The notes under the pieces: model-generated | Told to the model about the DNA's origin: nothing | The model's input: the letters and a program-made list of their open reading frames with translations, nothing else | Databases searched by the model: none | Assembly: GCA_965153455.1 (NCBI GenBank) | Contig: OZ234504.1 | Location: 7,254,001-7,318,000 of the forward strand | Length of the DNA stretch: 64,000 nucleotides | DNA from: Sphagnum compactum | Taxonomy: Eukaryota > Bryophyta > Sphagnopsida > Sphagnales | Reading direction: 5' to 3' | Part shown: in pieces, positions 21,661 through 33,989 of the stretch | Numbering within the stretch: the first letter of the stretch is position 1 | Layout: each line of letters opens with the position of its first letter | Made by a program: the position numbers and the translations under genes

Positions 21661-24600
21661 TAATCCTTTTTATGGTAGGAAGTTATCTCACTCACATCCC
21701 CTCTAATGTTGCCTACATGCAAATTGTGCGATTTAATAATAATAGCAAGTCGAGAACAAACATCTCTCACCAACGCAATCTTCTTCTTTATAACAGAAGT
21801 TAAAGCATGTTGAAGAACAATATTAACATGCTACCTGAAAAATTGAATGCAAAAAAAAATATATATATGATTATCTATTGTGGAAAAAATGAGCACGTTC
21901 CTTGATGAAATGATCCATATCACACCCAGGTGCATTGTGCACCTCTATGGCCATCGAAATAAAGTGGTGCCCATCATGGAGCCTTTTATATTTGCAGATC
22001 TTAATAGTGGCACTAAATTCCACAATTGCACCTACTAGTCGACTAATGACACGTGTAGCCATCATCTTCCATGTCGAGTCAGTAACCACTACATTGGCAA
22101 CAAAAACCTAATCCTCACGAGTCATGTGAAGATTGGCTCATAATGAAATTTCTAACGTAAATGCATACACCGCTCTTTCCATACAGCGTGCACACTTTCT
22201 TGAGTGAAAACATACATGATGTCTCTAATGGTGTCATGTGTGGCTATCTGCTAACCTCCAAACGAACAACGTGCTAAATGCATGCCAGATGCAACTAACC
22301 CATGTTCACATTCACACATGAAAAGATTAGATGTCAAAGGTTGAATCAAATTAAGACAAAAACACAACGTTGAGGTGAAGGTAGAATGTGCAATGTGGAA
22401 TGAACAAATAGAAGGCTTAACAATCAACCATAACCCTGCCCCCTTACTTGAACAATAGCAAATGCAAGCTCTAGATGTTGAGGAAATGGAGTCATCCTCC
22501 AAGATGTGTCATGATGGATGTCCATCAAATATGCATGTAGATTTGGGGTGTTGATAATTACCAAACTCTCAAAAAAAGGGTGCATCTCTTTAGCTATAAG
22601 AGGAATGTTATCCCTAGCTGCATGAACGCATGACTAAAGGAGGTGTGGGCCCCCCGTAATCTGATAAACATACTCTTCCAAAACGGGTTTATTGAAAATG
22701 TGAACCTAAAGCACAAATACAAAGTTACCAAAACCCAACTACCTAAAAAAACAAATGGGACACAATATTCCATAGATAAAAGGCCTATACCACCAAAAGA
22801 GATTGATAGTTGGGTCTAACGCCTTGTTAAGGGGCCTTGGATAGATTCCCAAGACCTTGGACCCATAATGTCCTTGCATACCTACATAACTGTCATGTTG
22901 AAGCTTGCTAAAGAAACAATAAGGAAGGAAAAAAAAGAACTATTCAAGTGAAATAAGAACATCGACAAACAACACATGAGGACAAAATGCCCAATGCAAC
23001 TTGTGCATTTCCCAAAAGAAGAAGATCATCGATATGCACCATGTCTTGAGATAAAACCTCATCCAAAAAATACGTGACAAAGTCTTGAGACCTCACTAGC
23101 ACATCCAAAATGCGTAAACCATCTATGACCAAAGTGCAGCCTTGAAGAATATTGATGCCTAAAAATATCCTTGATGGACTCCAAAGCTTACACTTTAACA
23201 CTTTAACCCTAAGCCCAACTAGGGCTAATTGGGTCAAAAGTTCGTCAAAATAGGGACAATCTCGTTAATAGGGCCCACGATGTGTGTATCATTTGTTAGG
23301 GATGGAAAAACACAATTGGGGACTCGTGCAATGGTCTCTAAAAGTGTTTTATAACCTTCTAGGGGGTCACCTTGCCTCGTGCTGAAAAATGATTCGATAA
23401 TGGTAACCCCCTCCTCATGTTACCCATGTTGGTAGTAAAGAGAAAAATGAGCACCATAAAACAACATAGTAAAGGGGACAATATTCACCCCAACATCTTG
23501 TAACTCTTTAAAAATAGTTGTTCGAAAAACATTATTAAAAATGTTTTTGACATCAATAAATATCACGCCCCAATTAGGGTGTAAGTCGAGGAGGGCTCTG
23601 ATGCCAAAAAAGATGGTCTCACAATCTCCAAGGGTCAAAATTTCGAACTAATGTGGGTATAGGTGTTTTTAAAATAACACTCAAAGTTGTAGGACAATGG
23701 AGCGATTAATAAATTGACAAAATGTTTTGCCTACGGCAATAGGACAAAGACCTCCAATGTCCTTTGCCATTGCCAACAATTTGTTAACCCCTAGCATTAG
23801 GGCCATCGACCTAGGGATATCACCATGGGCAATAGCAACAACCACCTAGAATAATTTAAAAAACCTTGAAGATGGGTCTTCTGGTATGAAGCATCCCAAG
23901 AAATGCTCATAAACCGTCCCATATAACCCATTAGAAAACAAATGGGGAATAATGACTAAGGCTTGTGCAAACAAAGTCCTATCTAGAACAAAGGTGTGTT
24001 CAGGCTGATAGTAAAAAATAAGTGGAAGGACATGGTCTGATGGAAGGGGGTGTAGTTGATGTAAAATTACAATGGTGTCTTCCAAAGGAATAACTACCAT
24101 CATGGGTTGAAGAACCTTAGCAACACGATTTTATTCTCTAGTTCTACCCAAAATTAGACATCGATGAAAACAATTGTCCAATGAACGGTGGGAACAAGGA
24201 ACACATGAGGCAAAAGAGGACTCCTCCTAAAAAAAATAGTAGTCGCCCACAACCTCTTAAGGTGGCATAAACCTCTTGTTGACTTGAACGACCTCTTTGA
24301 GTATAATGCAAACACCAATGTAATAATAAGGGGAGAAGGAACCATGCTAACTCATCCATTGAACCTTGAGTAATTCGATCAACGGATAAACGAAAAACCT
24401 ACCTGACCTCGTCTCGAATGGTTCGAGAGATTTTATAAAATAATTGCAAGCACACAAAATGAATCTCAAACAACCCCAAAATGAAACTAAACTAAACTAA
24501 ACTTGAAGCAAACCCCAAGAAGTAAGGAAAATAAAACCAAGGTGGAACATAAAAAAAGAGGACATTTGCAAAACAAAGCAACTTGACTAATTTGGAAAAT

Positions 24601-24780
24601 GAAACTGGCGCGAGGGTGAGCACTCTTGACATGCCTCGAGAGGCCACCTGAACTGTAAAGACCAAAGCAATAAAACTGAAACCGGTACAGCAAATAATGA
24701 GGGACTACTAATAGCAAACCACATGGACAAATCAGCATGATGGGCCAATCAGAAACATTGAGCACCAGTCAGATCATATT
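21660..24780 (-). mobile_element. Degenerate reverse-transcriptase element, copy 2
   Basis: Same superfamily as copy 1 but a different lineage, on the opposite strand. Reading minus: LLAMAKDIGGLCPIAVGK (near 23760-23710), motif A as FIDVKNIFNNV (about 23557-23525), then TNDTHIVGP (near 23315-23265) where the catalytic ADD box has become TND. Next is GLRVKVLKCKLWSPS, and further on CECEHGLVASGMHLARC (near 22310-22260), with THDTIRD one frame later, followed by a C-terminal region VTDSTWKMMA...DMDHFIKERA (22089-21871). Stops and shifts are frequent. Its 3' end faces that of copy 1. Confidence 0.65.
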
Positions 24781-26201
24781 TATGACACTCTCTTCTGCAG
24801 GTGGACAATGTTACTACACCTTTTACCAGCGATCTCAAACTCTGAAATTATGCTGAGCCAAACCAGCATATTTTAACTTTTCTTCATCGAATTTTACTTT
24901 TCATGATCATGTAGTGACCACTGCTGGAGATGGTTTTAGTGACCCCTCTTCAGAGGTGGTACACCAAGAGCAGCTCCACCGCACCTCCTGTTGGAACCAC
25001 CACCAATGCTTATCACATCCAAAATAGAGTGTTCATTATTCGCCCTCCTACCCCAAAGACATGAAAAATTAGACAGTATACGGCAAAAGACTATTTAAAT
25101 GCCATCACCGAAGTCTCGTTATGGCCGTTGAATCAAGAGCAGTCTTTGTTTTTCTAGGCCTTTTGGAGACTACTGTACCATGTGCAAATTTACAGGGCCA
25201 AACCCAATTTTACACTATTGGATGTTTGTACTTCATCCAAAGTACACTGTACAGGCCATTTGTATTCCTGCCAGTGGACCTGCTGTAAGCTTTTGTTTGC
25301 ACACTCAAAGCTAGATGAGTTCATAGTTCATACCTATCCACTGAGAAGCCTCACCAAATTCTCTTCCTCACATGACTTGATTTAAGTTAATCATAATATC
25401 CGTTGGTTTTCCCCCTGGAGCTGTGTGACTAATAGGTCAATCAAGGAGAAATTCTGAGTCTAGATATCTATACATGAAGCAAGCAAGGTAGTTTGTTTTG
25501 TTTTATTTTGTCAAGCTGAGATCTCCCAAACCATGGCGCTTCATGCTGCACTCTTGGTACTGCACTCTTGGTATCGTCGGCAAGCTCTCAATTGAATAGG
25601 GGTGCAATGACTTGGTTTGTGACTATTTGGACCTACAGTGTGAAAGCTATTGATTATTGAATCATTTTCTCAATGAAAATTAAATAAAATCGAAACTGGA
25701 AACTGTTTTGGAATATGGGGGTGCTCTTGGTGTTGTTGGAAAGCCCTCAGCAAGTCAAATTTTATAAAGTTTATTTTACAATTTTCAGAGCTAAGGTGTG
25801 GAAGATATTGATTTTTGAGTGGATTTTGTTGCTGGAGATTTAAACAAATTGCAAAAATTGGGTTTGGAAGGGAAAATTTGTTGAGCTTTCAATGTGTTCA
25901 CACCTGGGCCAAGGGCACAGCCTACACTAATCAAGACTCTGAAATATTGAATAACTCTTGGAGAGCTAACTCTCCAAACTCGAATGGAATTGACATCATA
26001 CTTGTAGTGGTTGCTTGAAGCTCTGTTTCAAAAGGGAATGGGAACACGAAATTTGGCCTATGACTTGACTTCTAACCATGACCATTAAACCTTTAGCAAC
26101 TTGTACAACACTTGGAGAAATTTCTTAATGTACTTGAACTTGTATCTATGAATATCCCTTGTAGAAAACAGGAGGAATATTAGCGTATTCATTGGAGGGG
26201 T

Positions 26202-26233
26202 CTTACACCTACTTATACTTAAGTGGGTGTAAG
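26202..26233. repeat. Hairpin with 14-bp arms
   Basis: CTTACACCTACTTA (26202-26215) pairs with TAAGTGGGTGTAAG (26220-26233) with one mismatch and a 4-base loop. A further GTGTAAG word follows at 26243-26249. Confidence 0.7.
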
Positions 26234-26311
26234 TGTAAGCAAGTGTAAGATCCCTTCCACTCCTACGCCTCACAAGTTATGTAGGGCAATACCCAAGGGT
26301 TGGGGTGTTCC

Positions 26312-26355
26312 CAAAATAATGGGCCCCCATCCAGCCTCAAGGGCCCATTATTTTG
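26312..26355. repeat. Perfect 15-bp inverted repeat
   Basis: CAAAATAATGGGCCC at 26312-26326 is the exact reverse complement of GGGCCCATTATTTTG at 26341-26355; the loop is 14 bases. Pairing continues a few bases outward with one mismatch. It may be a young MITE fragment or a structured transcript element. Confidence 0.8.
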
Positions 26356-26868
26356 AGAATGTCTTGGCCATTGGGCACAACACCATGTAAAATCAATGGA
26401 TTTTCATTGATTTTTTCAGAAACCTTTTTGTCCCATGAATACCCACCATCTATCACAGAAAAAGAAAGAGTAAAAGAATTAAATGAGGTAATTTTGTTTT
26501 GTGAAATACTTGCAAGAGCAAGCATTTCATTTTCTAAAATGCCTCACAAGATCTTATATGTTATCCAACTAAACAAAAGAATTTGTTGAAAGGTTTTTAC
26601 ATATGTTTAGGTTCATGTTAACCTCTACCTTGTGCTTTACGATGGGTTGCGGGACATTCCCAAAATGCAAGGCAAGATTCGATCCCACCTCATCCTAGGC
26701 CGCTTATTATTTAGTTGTGAATGAACTTCAACCGAGTTAATATTTGATTTCACCTTGGGAACCAATTTTGTAAGAAATAGGCCCTATATATATAGGTAAA
26801 TAGGTAGGAAATAAGTAATTACTAGGTAAGCAGATGGTTTATACATAGGTAAGGGCTGTTTTTACTAC

Positions 26869-26908
26869 CTACTTACTAACAACCTGCTTCTGGGTTGTTA
26901 GTAAATAG
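26869..26908. repeat. Hairpin with 16-bp arms
   Basis: CTACTTACTAACAACC (26869-26884) pairs with GGTTGTTAGTAAATAG (26893-26908) at 15 of 16 positions across an 8-base loop. The surroundings are rich in GGTAA/TTACC words, like the hairpin near 3905. Confidence 0.75.
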
Positions 26909-27221
26909 TTGGTTTAAAAAAGCAACTGAGCTAACTACCATGGTTAACTGGGGAACTGGAACCCCAACAGAAAACTGTTTCTTAACCACTTACCATCCAT
27001 CCTACATGGTGTACTAGTGGGCATTGGTTCACTGTGGCCCATGTTCCCACCAAGCATACCTCCAAATACACTATGAAAAATCTAGGAGGTTTTTATGTAC
27101 AAGGGAGGGCCTCAATATGGTTGGAGGTCATGGTGATAAGGGCACTAGTCTACATGTAATGTCCTGATAATCAAGGTCCATTCTGCCTTGCCTTTGGAGG
27201 TCAATCAAATAACAAGGGTCA

Positions 27222-27521
27222 TGTCACACAGTGGCCTTGCCATTTACATTAAAAAGTATCTTAATGCGAAAGAAGAATTATGAAAACTCAAACATTTCCC
27301 CATACAAAAATATAATCTTCAAAAAACCCTCTAGAAACCAAAATCCTTCACGGTATTATAACTCTATAACTAATCTCAAGTATCAACACAATCCAAAATA
27401 TCATCTTTTAAAAATCTTCATATAAAAATAGGCCTATGACCTAGGGGCTAAAATCCCTTCAGCTACTATACTCTTAATGAATCTAAACACAATATCCTTG
27501 CCTTGCTAGGCAAGGCCAACA
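27222..27521 (+). repeat. LTR-like dispersed repeat, copy A1
   Basis: This 300-bp block begins TGTCACACAGTGGCC and ends GGCCAACA. It is the reverse complement, with divergence, of 41055-41401; shared words include CCTTGCCATTTACATT, TATTATAACTCTATAACTAA and TCTAAACACAATATCCTTG. TG...CA termini suggest a solo LTR, but the 5-bp flanks (GGTCA and AAAAC) do not match, so this is tentative. Confidence 0.6.
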
Positions 27522-29739
27522 AAAACCAAATAGTGGAAAAGTAGGCTCTGGCCCACATGCAGTTTCAGGAGTTTTAAGGGCTGCTTGAAAGTTGCAATGG
27601 TGTGCAGCCTTTTTTTTATTGGCAAAATTTGGCCAAAAAGGGTGGAAAAGAAAAAGTTGAAAATGAAGTGATTTTGCAGGCTTTCAATTGCCATAAGTGA
27701 GGAGTTGGTTTTCAGCGTGTAGCCAAATATATACGAAGATGATTACAAATTTGTACTTCTCCTATGATTTTTCGAGTAAGATTTGGGTAAATCTACCTAG
27801 GGATGATTTTTCACATCTTCTTATTGGTGATCACCAGTTTGGTTACAAACACTGGTGGTGAATAGTGTTGTATGGGGTATCAATTAGTGGATTCCTTTCT
27901 ACCTTAATCTGGTAGGCTACACACTCTTTGCTTCTTGCATATCTTCTTTCAATCCAGATGAAGATTATGACCATGTGCATGATCTTTAAACTTACAAATT
28001 AGGAAAGACTAAAAATTGGGAAAAAGGGTATTTATTAGAGTTATGCGTAAAGTCCCGCGATTAGGGTGCAAGAACTGCCAGTTTCAGCATTTTAGGGCAT
28101 CAAATTCGTAACTTGGAATGAAAATTTTACAAAACGAAATAACTGGGACCCAGACTAGTTTTGCTGGTTTTCCAGCAATTTTGGTGGCAAATTGAGTTTC
28201 ATCCTCTCTTTCATTTTCTCTGAGCGGCTCCACTGCTGCTACATATATTTTCACTGCTCCTACCTGTACAACTATTATAATTAGTCTCAAACATTGTGCA
28301 TTCAATGCTGAGTTTCAGCATTTCATACTGAGATTTAATAATATTTCTTTACTTTGCGGATGCCACCTGAAAGGGGGGATAGGGGGTGAAAGCAAGCCCA
28401 AAGGCAGGGTGAAGACAGGGTGACTTTCCGGATAACTCTATTTAACCTTGGATTACCAACCCCACACCATCTTACACTCCTAACCTCTAGGCTGCACATC
28501 AATAGTACATGGGACAAGAGAGGAGAGGACTGTGTGCCATAATGAACACAACTGTAAATGGGTACTAGCAAGGTACACATAGCCTATAGGAATGTGTTAG
28601 ACTTAATAATTGTGTGTGGGCATTGGGCACTGGGTGATGGAGGAGATTGTGGTCATGGGCCAGGTTATCCTCCTACCACTAAAGTTGCATTTCTTTTGGG
28701 ATTGTAAGTACTGACATTACCCAAATTTTTATAATTTTGGTGGCCTATTAATCAATGTTTTCAAATAAATCATGAAATATATTATTTGTAAAGATTACTT
28801 TGTGGTCCATCTTTGGAGTTCTTTGTGGCTAATTAATATATTAAGACAGGTGTTTGTTTGTTTGAATGTGATTGTGTTATAATCCTCCGAAACCGCGGGC
28901 CCTCAATTTTGCTTTTGTTGTGTTAAAAAGCCCTTGATGAGGCAATGTGCACATTTGTTGTTTCACAATTTTTGAATTACCAGAGCACAACATATTGATT
29001 GTAAATTAAATTTTCTCTCTCTAAAAAGTAAATAAGATTTAGGAAAGTCTCATATTTTTTTAAAAAGTTAAGCCCAATTTGACTAGAACAATATGGGATG
29101 AGTGACCTTACAGGAGTTTTATTGTATATTTGGGCCAATTGCACAAGGTCCCACTAGTATATATGGACACACAAAGAGATTTGAACCTAACCACACAGTT
29201 GCAAAAGTATTGATGAGTGTTTGATCAATTTTCTATTAGAACTCTCCACAACCTTCAAGGTGATTTTGTTGGGTGCATTCTTTTTCTTACCAGTTAGCAG
29301 CAACATGTGACTTGCCATCACAAGCCAAACATAATATTCCCTGGCCGACTACTAGGATTAGGTCGTATAAAATTGGATGTAATATTGTAATACTTGGGCC
29401 AGTTCAACATTAATCAAATTATTTACAAACTTTTAGAATTTTTTTGATAAATATTTAGTGAGTATGTCAAAAGCTCTAAAACAACCTTAGCAAAAACACA
29501 TAAAAAGTTTACTATAAAACTTTGTAACTTTAACCGAATAATAGTATCATGTGTGTTTTGATGACAAAAGAGGCCGATCATTCATGGAAACCTTGGCTTT
29601 TTCAGCTCTTGGGTTTGGACTCATCTAGACTGAAGAGTCAAAAATGTGATTTGTTTACTGTTACAATTTTACGTCCGTTTGGGACCAGAGAGTCCATTAG
29701 ACGAAAGGTAGATCATGGAAGACAGATTGTCCTCTGGTA
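27522..29739. other. Intergenic region without a recognisable gene
   Basis: Short frames only. A 60-bp stretch at 27775-27835 resembles 36908-36970 (ATTTGG(G/C)TAAATC, GGATGAT, CTTCTTAT(T/G)G), marking another dispersed repeat. The 3' untranslated part of the LINE may reach into the right edge. Confidence 0.5.
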
Positions 29740-29742
29740 CTA

Positions 29743-32700
29743 GTGTAATGCCACAAACTTGGCTAGGGCGACCGTGTTTGTAGTGTGCATGAGCTCAGCA
29801 AGAGTGCTAGTGTGGGTGAGGGGCAAGGCCGAACAAAAGCTTTCCTTAACTATTTGTGTATTTGGACAAACAAGAAGCAAGTGCTCTTCATCTTCAACCT
29901 TCCCCAAATCGTAGCCTCGACAAAGTCTCTCTGCATATGGCATGTCCTTCCACGCACCTAGCACTACCTCAAGCTGGGTGTTGCCACACTGAAACCAGGT
30001 CAGAGCTTTCCGCAATTGAACACAGCTGATGTCACACACAAGTAGTTTTCGCTTTCGTACGACATACCTTTGAAGCACAAGTATCTTGTCTGCACGCTGG
30101 TCCCGATCTCGCGGTTGGTAAAGAGCTTTTCAATGAAAGCCAGCCGCATATTATCCTTCACCTTTTTTACATTCAATATTGTGTGGGGAAAACCTAGAGG
30201 GGGTGGGACCCCAGCCTCCTGGTTGATCAGGCCTCCTGTCGTAGATCTAGCACCAACCGGCTGCACTAGTTGTAACGCGGCCGGCTTAGCCATCTAAACT
30301 CCCACTCGTACGTTGTGCGCGTTGCACCAAAGTACTTGGCTCTCCGCCCAGCCTCTCACCCCTACTAGACGGGTCGGATGTATGTGCGTTGTCCTAGGAG
30401 TCGTTCCCAACGGCGGTTGAGCAATCCTCACCTAGATAGCACGGGTTGTTGCAAGCTTAGGCGCCGTTTCCAACGACGGTTGAACTAAAGGCAGAAAACC
30501 TACCACCTCATGGGGCTAATTCTTGAGTAGCCATTTTTTCACGGATCTAGCCCAACATTTCTTTCTCGCAATATGCATAGTGAGCTGGGTTTCCCATGCC
30601 TTTCCCAAGATGCGATCTTTAGTGATCGTGTTCACACGGTTATAGTACAACAGCCTTGTCTCCATGCAAAGTGTTCAAAGGCGAATTTGCCAAATTCTGC
30701 CAGCACGATGGACATGCTGGTTGTTTTTCGCACCTCGAGCAAGGACTTGAGGAACCCTCAGTACACTACTTCAATAGCCTCTATTTTTCTTCGAATCCAC
30801 CCAAACCTCACAGGCATAGCTTGTTGTGGAACGCAGCAACATGTTGAAGAGGTCACAGCGTAACTGGACATCCATAATATGTAACTCCGCACAGCGGTGA
30901 TTGAGTGCAAACAGCGAGCGCCTACTGGCGGCTGCTAGATGTTCCACTGCACTGTCCAGGTTCGGGGTGGTCTCGAGCAGGATCCACAGGTATTTGAAGG
31001 TCTGCACACGCTCAATAGTGTCACCTTTAAACACAAACTCTTGGCATGGGTTAGCAGAGTTGAACACCATGACTTTTGTTTTTCTCACGTTCACTGTAAA
31101 TCCACGTTCAACACAGAATTATTAGAGCACGTCTAACTATTGCTGCAGTCCCACCTCTGACTCCAACGTCAGAGCAAGGTCATTTGCAAAAAACAACAGC
31201 CATACGTGCACGTCTGCTAGGGCCGATGCATTGCATTTTTTGCCGTCCAAGCGCCCCTCCAGGGCATCCAAATATAGCCCAAACAGTAGGGGGTTGAGAG
31301 GGCAACCTTGTTTCACACCTTGCTGGCACCTGAAGCTGGAGGTGATATCCTCGCTTAGGTGGTTGATGGATACGGTATCCTTGGCATACATCGCCTGCAG
31401 GCAGCGCAAGAAGCGTCCCTCCACCTTGAGGCCAAACAACACCTCCCATAGCACTTCACGCGGCACAGTATCGAACGTTTTTTTGAAGTCCACAAAACAA
31501 CAATAGAGTGGCTTCTTTTTTGCCTTGCTCTGTTCTATCAAAGTTCAGTATGAAGAATTGGTCAGTAGTGTAGTAATCTTTGCGAAACCCAGTTTAACCC
31601 TTGGCACGTAACCCATGTTGTTTAGCCCACTCGCTCAACCTTTTATCAAGGATCATAGCAAACAGCTTTGATAGGATAGGCCCAACAGTTATCCCCCTGT
31701 AGTTGTCAAATTCGGAGGCATTGCCCCTTTTAAAGAACACGTGGACCACCCCAGTGGAAAGGGCTTTTGGAAAGCATTCCGCCAGAAAGCAGTTGAACGT
31801 TGTCAATAATGGCATGTATAGCAGCTCTCCCGCATCTAAAATGAACTTAGCTTTCATACCATCCAAACCAATGGCCTTATTCCTTTGTAGCTTTTTCAGC
31901 GCTTGAAGCAGTTCAACAAGTATGATATCTGTGTTTAGGGTGTGGTTAGGTGGAGGTTCTGTCACCTAAGCCGAGTGATCAATTCGCAGCCGTATGGGTG
32001 GCGGAGACTGGCCAACTAGCCCGTAGAAGCCTTCCAAAAGCGTAGCTGCACTGATTTTGTCCACAACGGGTGTTTTTGGCCGATACTTTTTCCAAAACGA
32101 AAGTGCATCCACCTTGGTAAGCGTACACATATGTTGAGCTCTTGTAGTTTCCCAAAAAAAAAATTTCCCTTTTTAATAAACTTTTAAGTTTACTTTCGTG
32201 ATGTTTAACGGCATGCGAATCGGGGTTGGCTTTCAGCCAAAGCCTCAGCTCACGTTTCGCTATACGGCAGTTAGAGTCAAACCAAGATTTATGGCAATGT
32301 CTTTCTTTGTAGTTTCCTCCCGAAAGCTTGTTGCCAAAAGTAAACTCTACTACAGCACCCACGCACTGCTATAGTAGGTTAGCTAACCCGTCTGCCCCCA
32401 GATGCCCAATTGAGTGAGCAACCCATAGGTTTCCAAGACTCACTGTTAGGGCAAACTAATACTCTTCAACTTTTGATTTATCATATTTGAACCTAGGTAA
32501 GAATTTTTTTGTTACAATTGTATGTTGTGGCTCAACAAAGCTACAATCAATGCTCAACCGTATGCGTAACGGCCTATGGTCAGAGTCTCCCCCCATCGTG
32601 CAATAGCGGGTGTCATCTGTTATCACCTCGAGGTGTGTAGCAAAAACTGCAAGTGAGCCAACAATATAATCGATAATGTTACGCCCCCCGTTTGCCAAGC

Positions 32701-33381
32701 AAGTGAACTCCCCTAATTTGTCACCAGGTGTCTGGCCATTGAGCATGAGCAACCCAACGTCACAACATAGGTCCAGGAATTCGCGGCCCCAGTTACCAAC
32801 ATTGGCATCGCGGTTCTGTCGCTTAGCCACAACGCTTGGTTGTTCAGTTTCAGCGAGCTCAGGCGCCTGTAGTAGTTCATAAAGGTCGCTAGTGTCAATG
32901 GTATTTGGTAACGCTGCAATATGCGCATTAAAATCCCCTCCCAATAGTATTATGCCCCCTAGAGTTTGAACTTCAGTAATATCTTCTGCCAGGTTTTGGA
33001 ACAAGGATTCGCTCTTGTGTTTGGAGCCAGCAGGGGCAGCATACACCACGCAAACAAACAAGTCAGGGGCAACACCCGTGCTAACCCGTAGCCATAGATA
33101 AAAATTGTGGCTTCCTTCCTTCCACTGTGACAGGTTTGAGCTGAGGTGGCTGCGAAAGTAAGCAACAACCCCCCCCTATGTTTTATCGCTTTTGTTCTTC
33201 CCAGCTGCATAGTGCACGCTATCGCAAGTGAGTCAAACCCTTCAACGTGTGGCAAATGTTGGCTTGGGAAGTGCTAGGTTTTGATTAATAAAATAAGGTC
33301 AGCATCCTGAAACAACTCTAGTATTTGCACCCCTGTTTCTAGTTTATTTACACCACCCCCGTGCATGTTCCATAATACCAT
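29743..33381 (-). pseudogene. LINE ORF2 (endonuclease and reverse transcriptase), broken
   Basis: Endonuclease: N-terminal MVLWNMHG at 33381, catalytic GDFNAH at about 32936-32919, and SDHRPL near 32595-32578, all intact in the fragment 33061-32456. Reverse transcriptase: a KAIGLDGMKAKFI block, NYRGITVGPILSKL (near 31715-31670), motif A FVDFKKTFDTVPRE (near 31510-31460), QGVKQGCPLNPLLF (near 31320-31270), then the catalytic box. That box reads FAND (31191-31180, codons GCA AAT GAC) instead of FADD. The C-terminal zinc-like region lies at 29,950-29,840. The family nicks DNA and reverse-transcribes its own RNA; this copy cannot. Confidence 0.85.
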
Positions 33382-33817
33382 GCATAGGTCTCTCTGGTCC
33401 CCGTGCCCCTAGATAGAGAAGGGCGGGCAAATTCGAGTGTCGTTGATGAAGAGCTCAGTTGTGCGCCAAAAGGCGTGCTTGCCTGCTGCCTTTGCCTCCT
33501 TGAACAACGACCACAGCTCCGACTTGAGTGCCTGCTGCGCGGGCGTGAAGTCTTCGTCTAGGCTTAACTTGGTCCCCGTCAGGCCTTTGCGCCCTTGCAG
33601 CACGGCCTGGCGGTCCTTGTTCGTTACGAATTTGAGTAGCATTGTGCCACGGTGCACGCCTGTCGCCAAGGTGGAGGCTCACGCGGTCGTAGGGCGTTGT
33701 CGCGTGACGGCGACGACTTTGGCGCACAACCTCATTTGCCCTTACAACAGCTCTGTGTTGAGCCGCTGCACCAGCTCCTTCTCAGTTTTGCCCTCCTTGG
33801 CCTCGAAGCTCGTGAGG

Positions 33818-33822
33818 CGCAG
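33818..33822. other. Target-site duplication, left copy
   Basis: CGCAG directly precedes TGTCGCA and matches CGCAG at 35066-35070 directly after TGCGACA. Five bases is the usual size for LTR-retrotransposon integration. Confidence 0.85.
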
Positions 33823-33924
33823 TGTCGCAACCCTAGCCTTGGCTCAAGGCCAAGGCAAGGGGGTTACAAGGTGCAAGCCTAATAGTAGACCCGGGAGTCA
33901 CATCGCATGCTCCCGGGAGTGCAA
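33823..33924 (+). repeat. Truncated 5' LTR
   Basis: The first about 102 bp align with the start of the 3' LTR (33990 onwards): both have TGTCGCAACC, AAGGCAAGGGGGTT, AGTAGACCCGGGAG and CATGCTCCCGGGA. They part at GTGCAA. The visible substitutions between the two copies point to an insertion that is not recent. Confidence 0.8.
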
Positions 33925-33989
33925 CCATGAGAGAGAGAAAACTCTAAGTGTCAATGAGGACATTGACCTCTTCTTCTAGTGGGGGAGAG

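Larger units (their letters stand above)
24781..27221. other. Intergenic region with hairpins
   Basis: No coding block recognised. Three strong inverted repeats (26202-26233, 26312-26355, 26869-26908) are listed separately. A/G- and T-rich runs dominate the rest. Confidence 0.5.
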
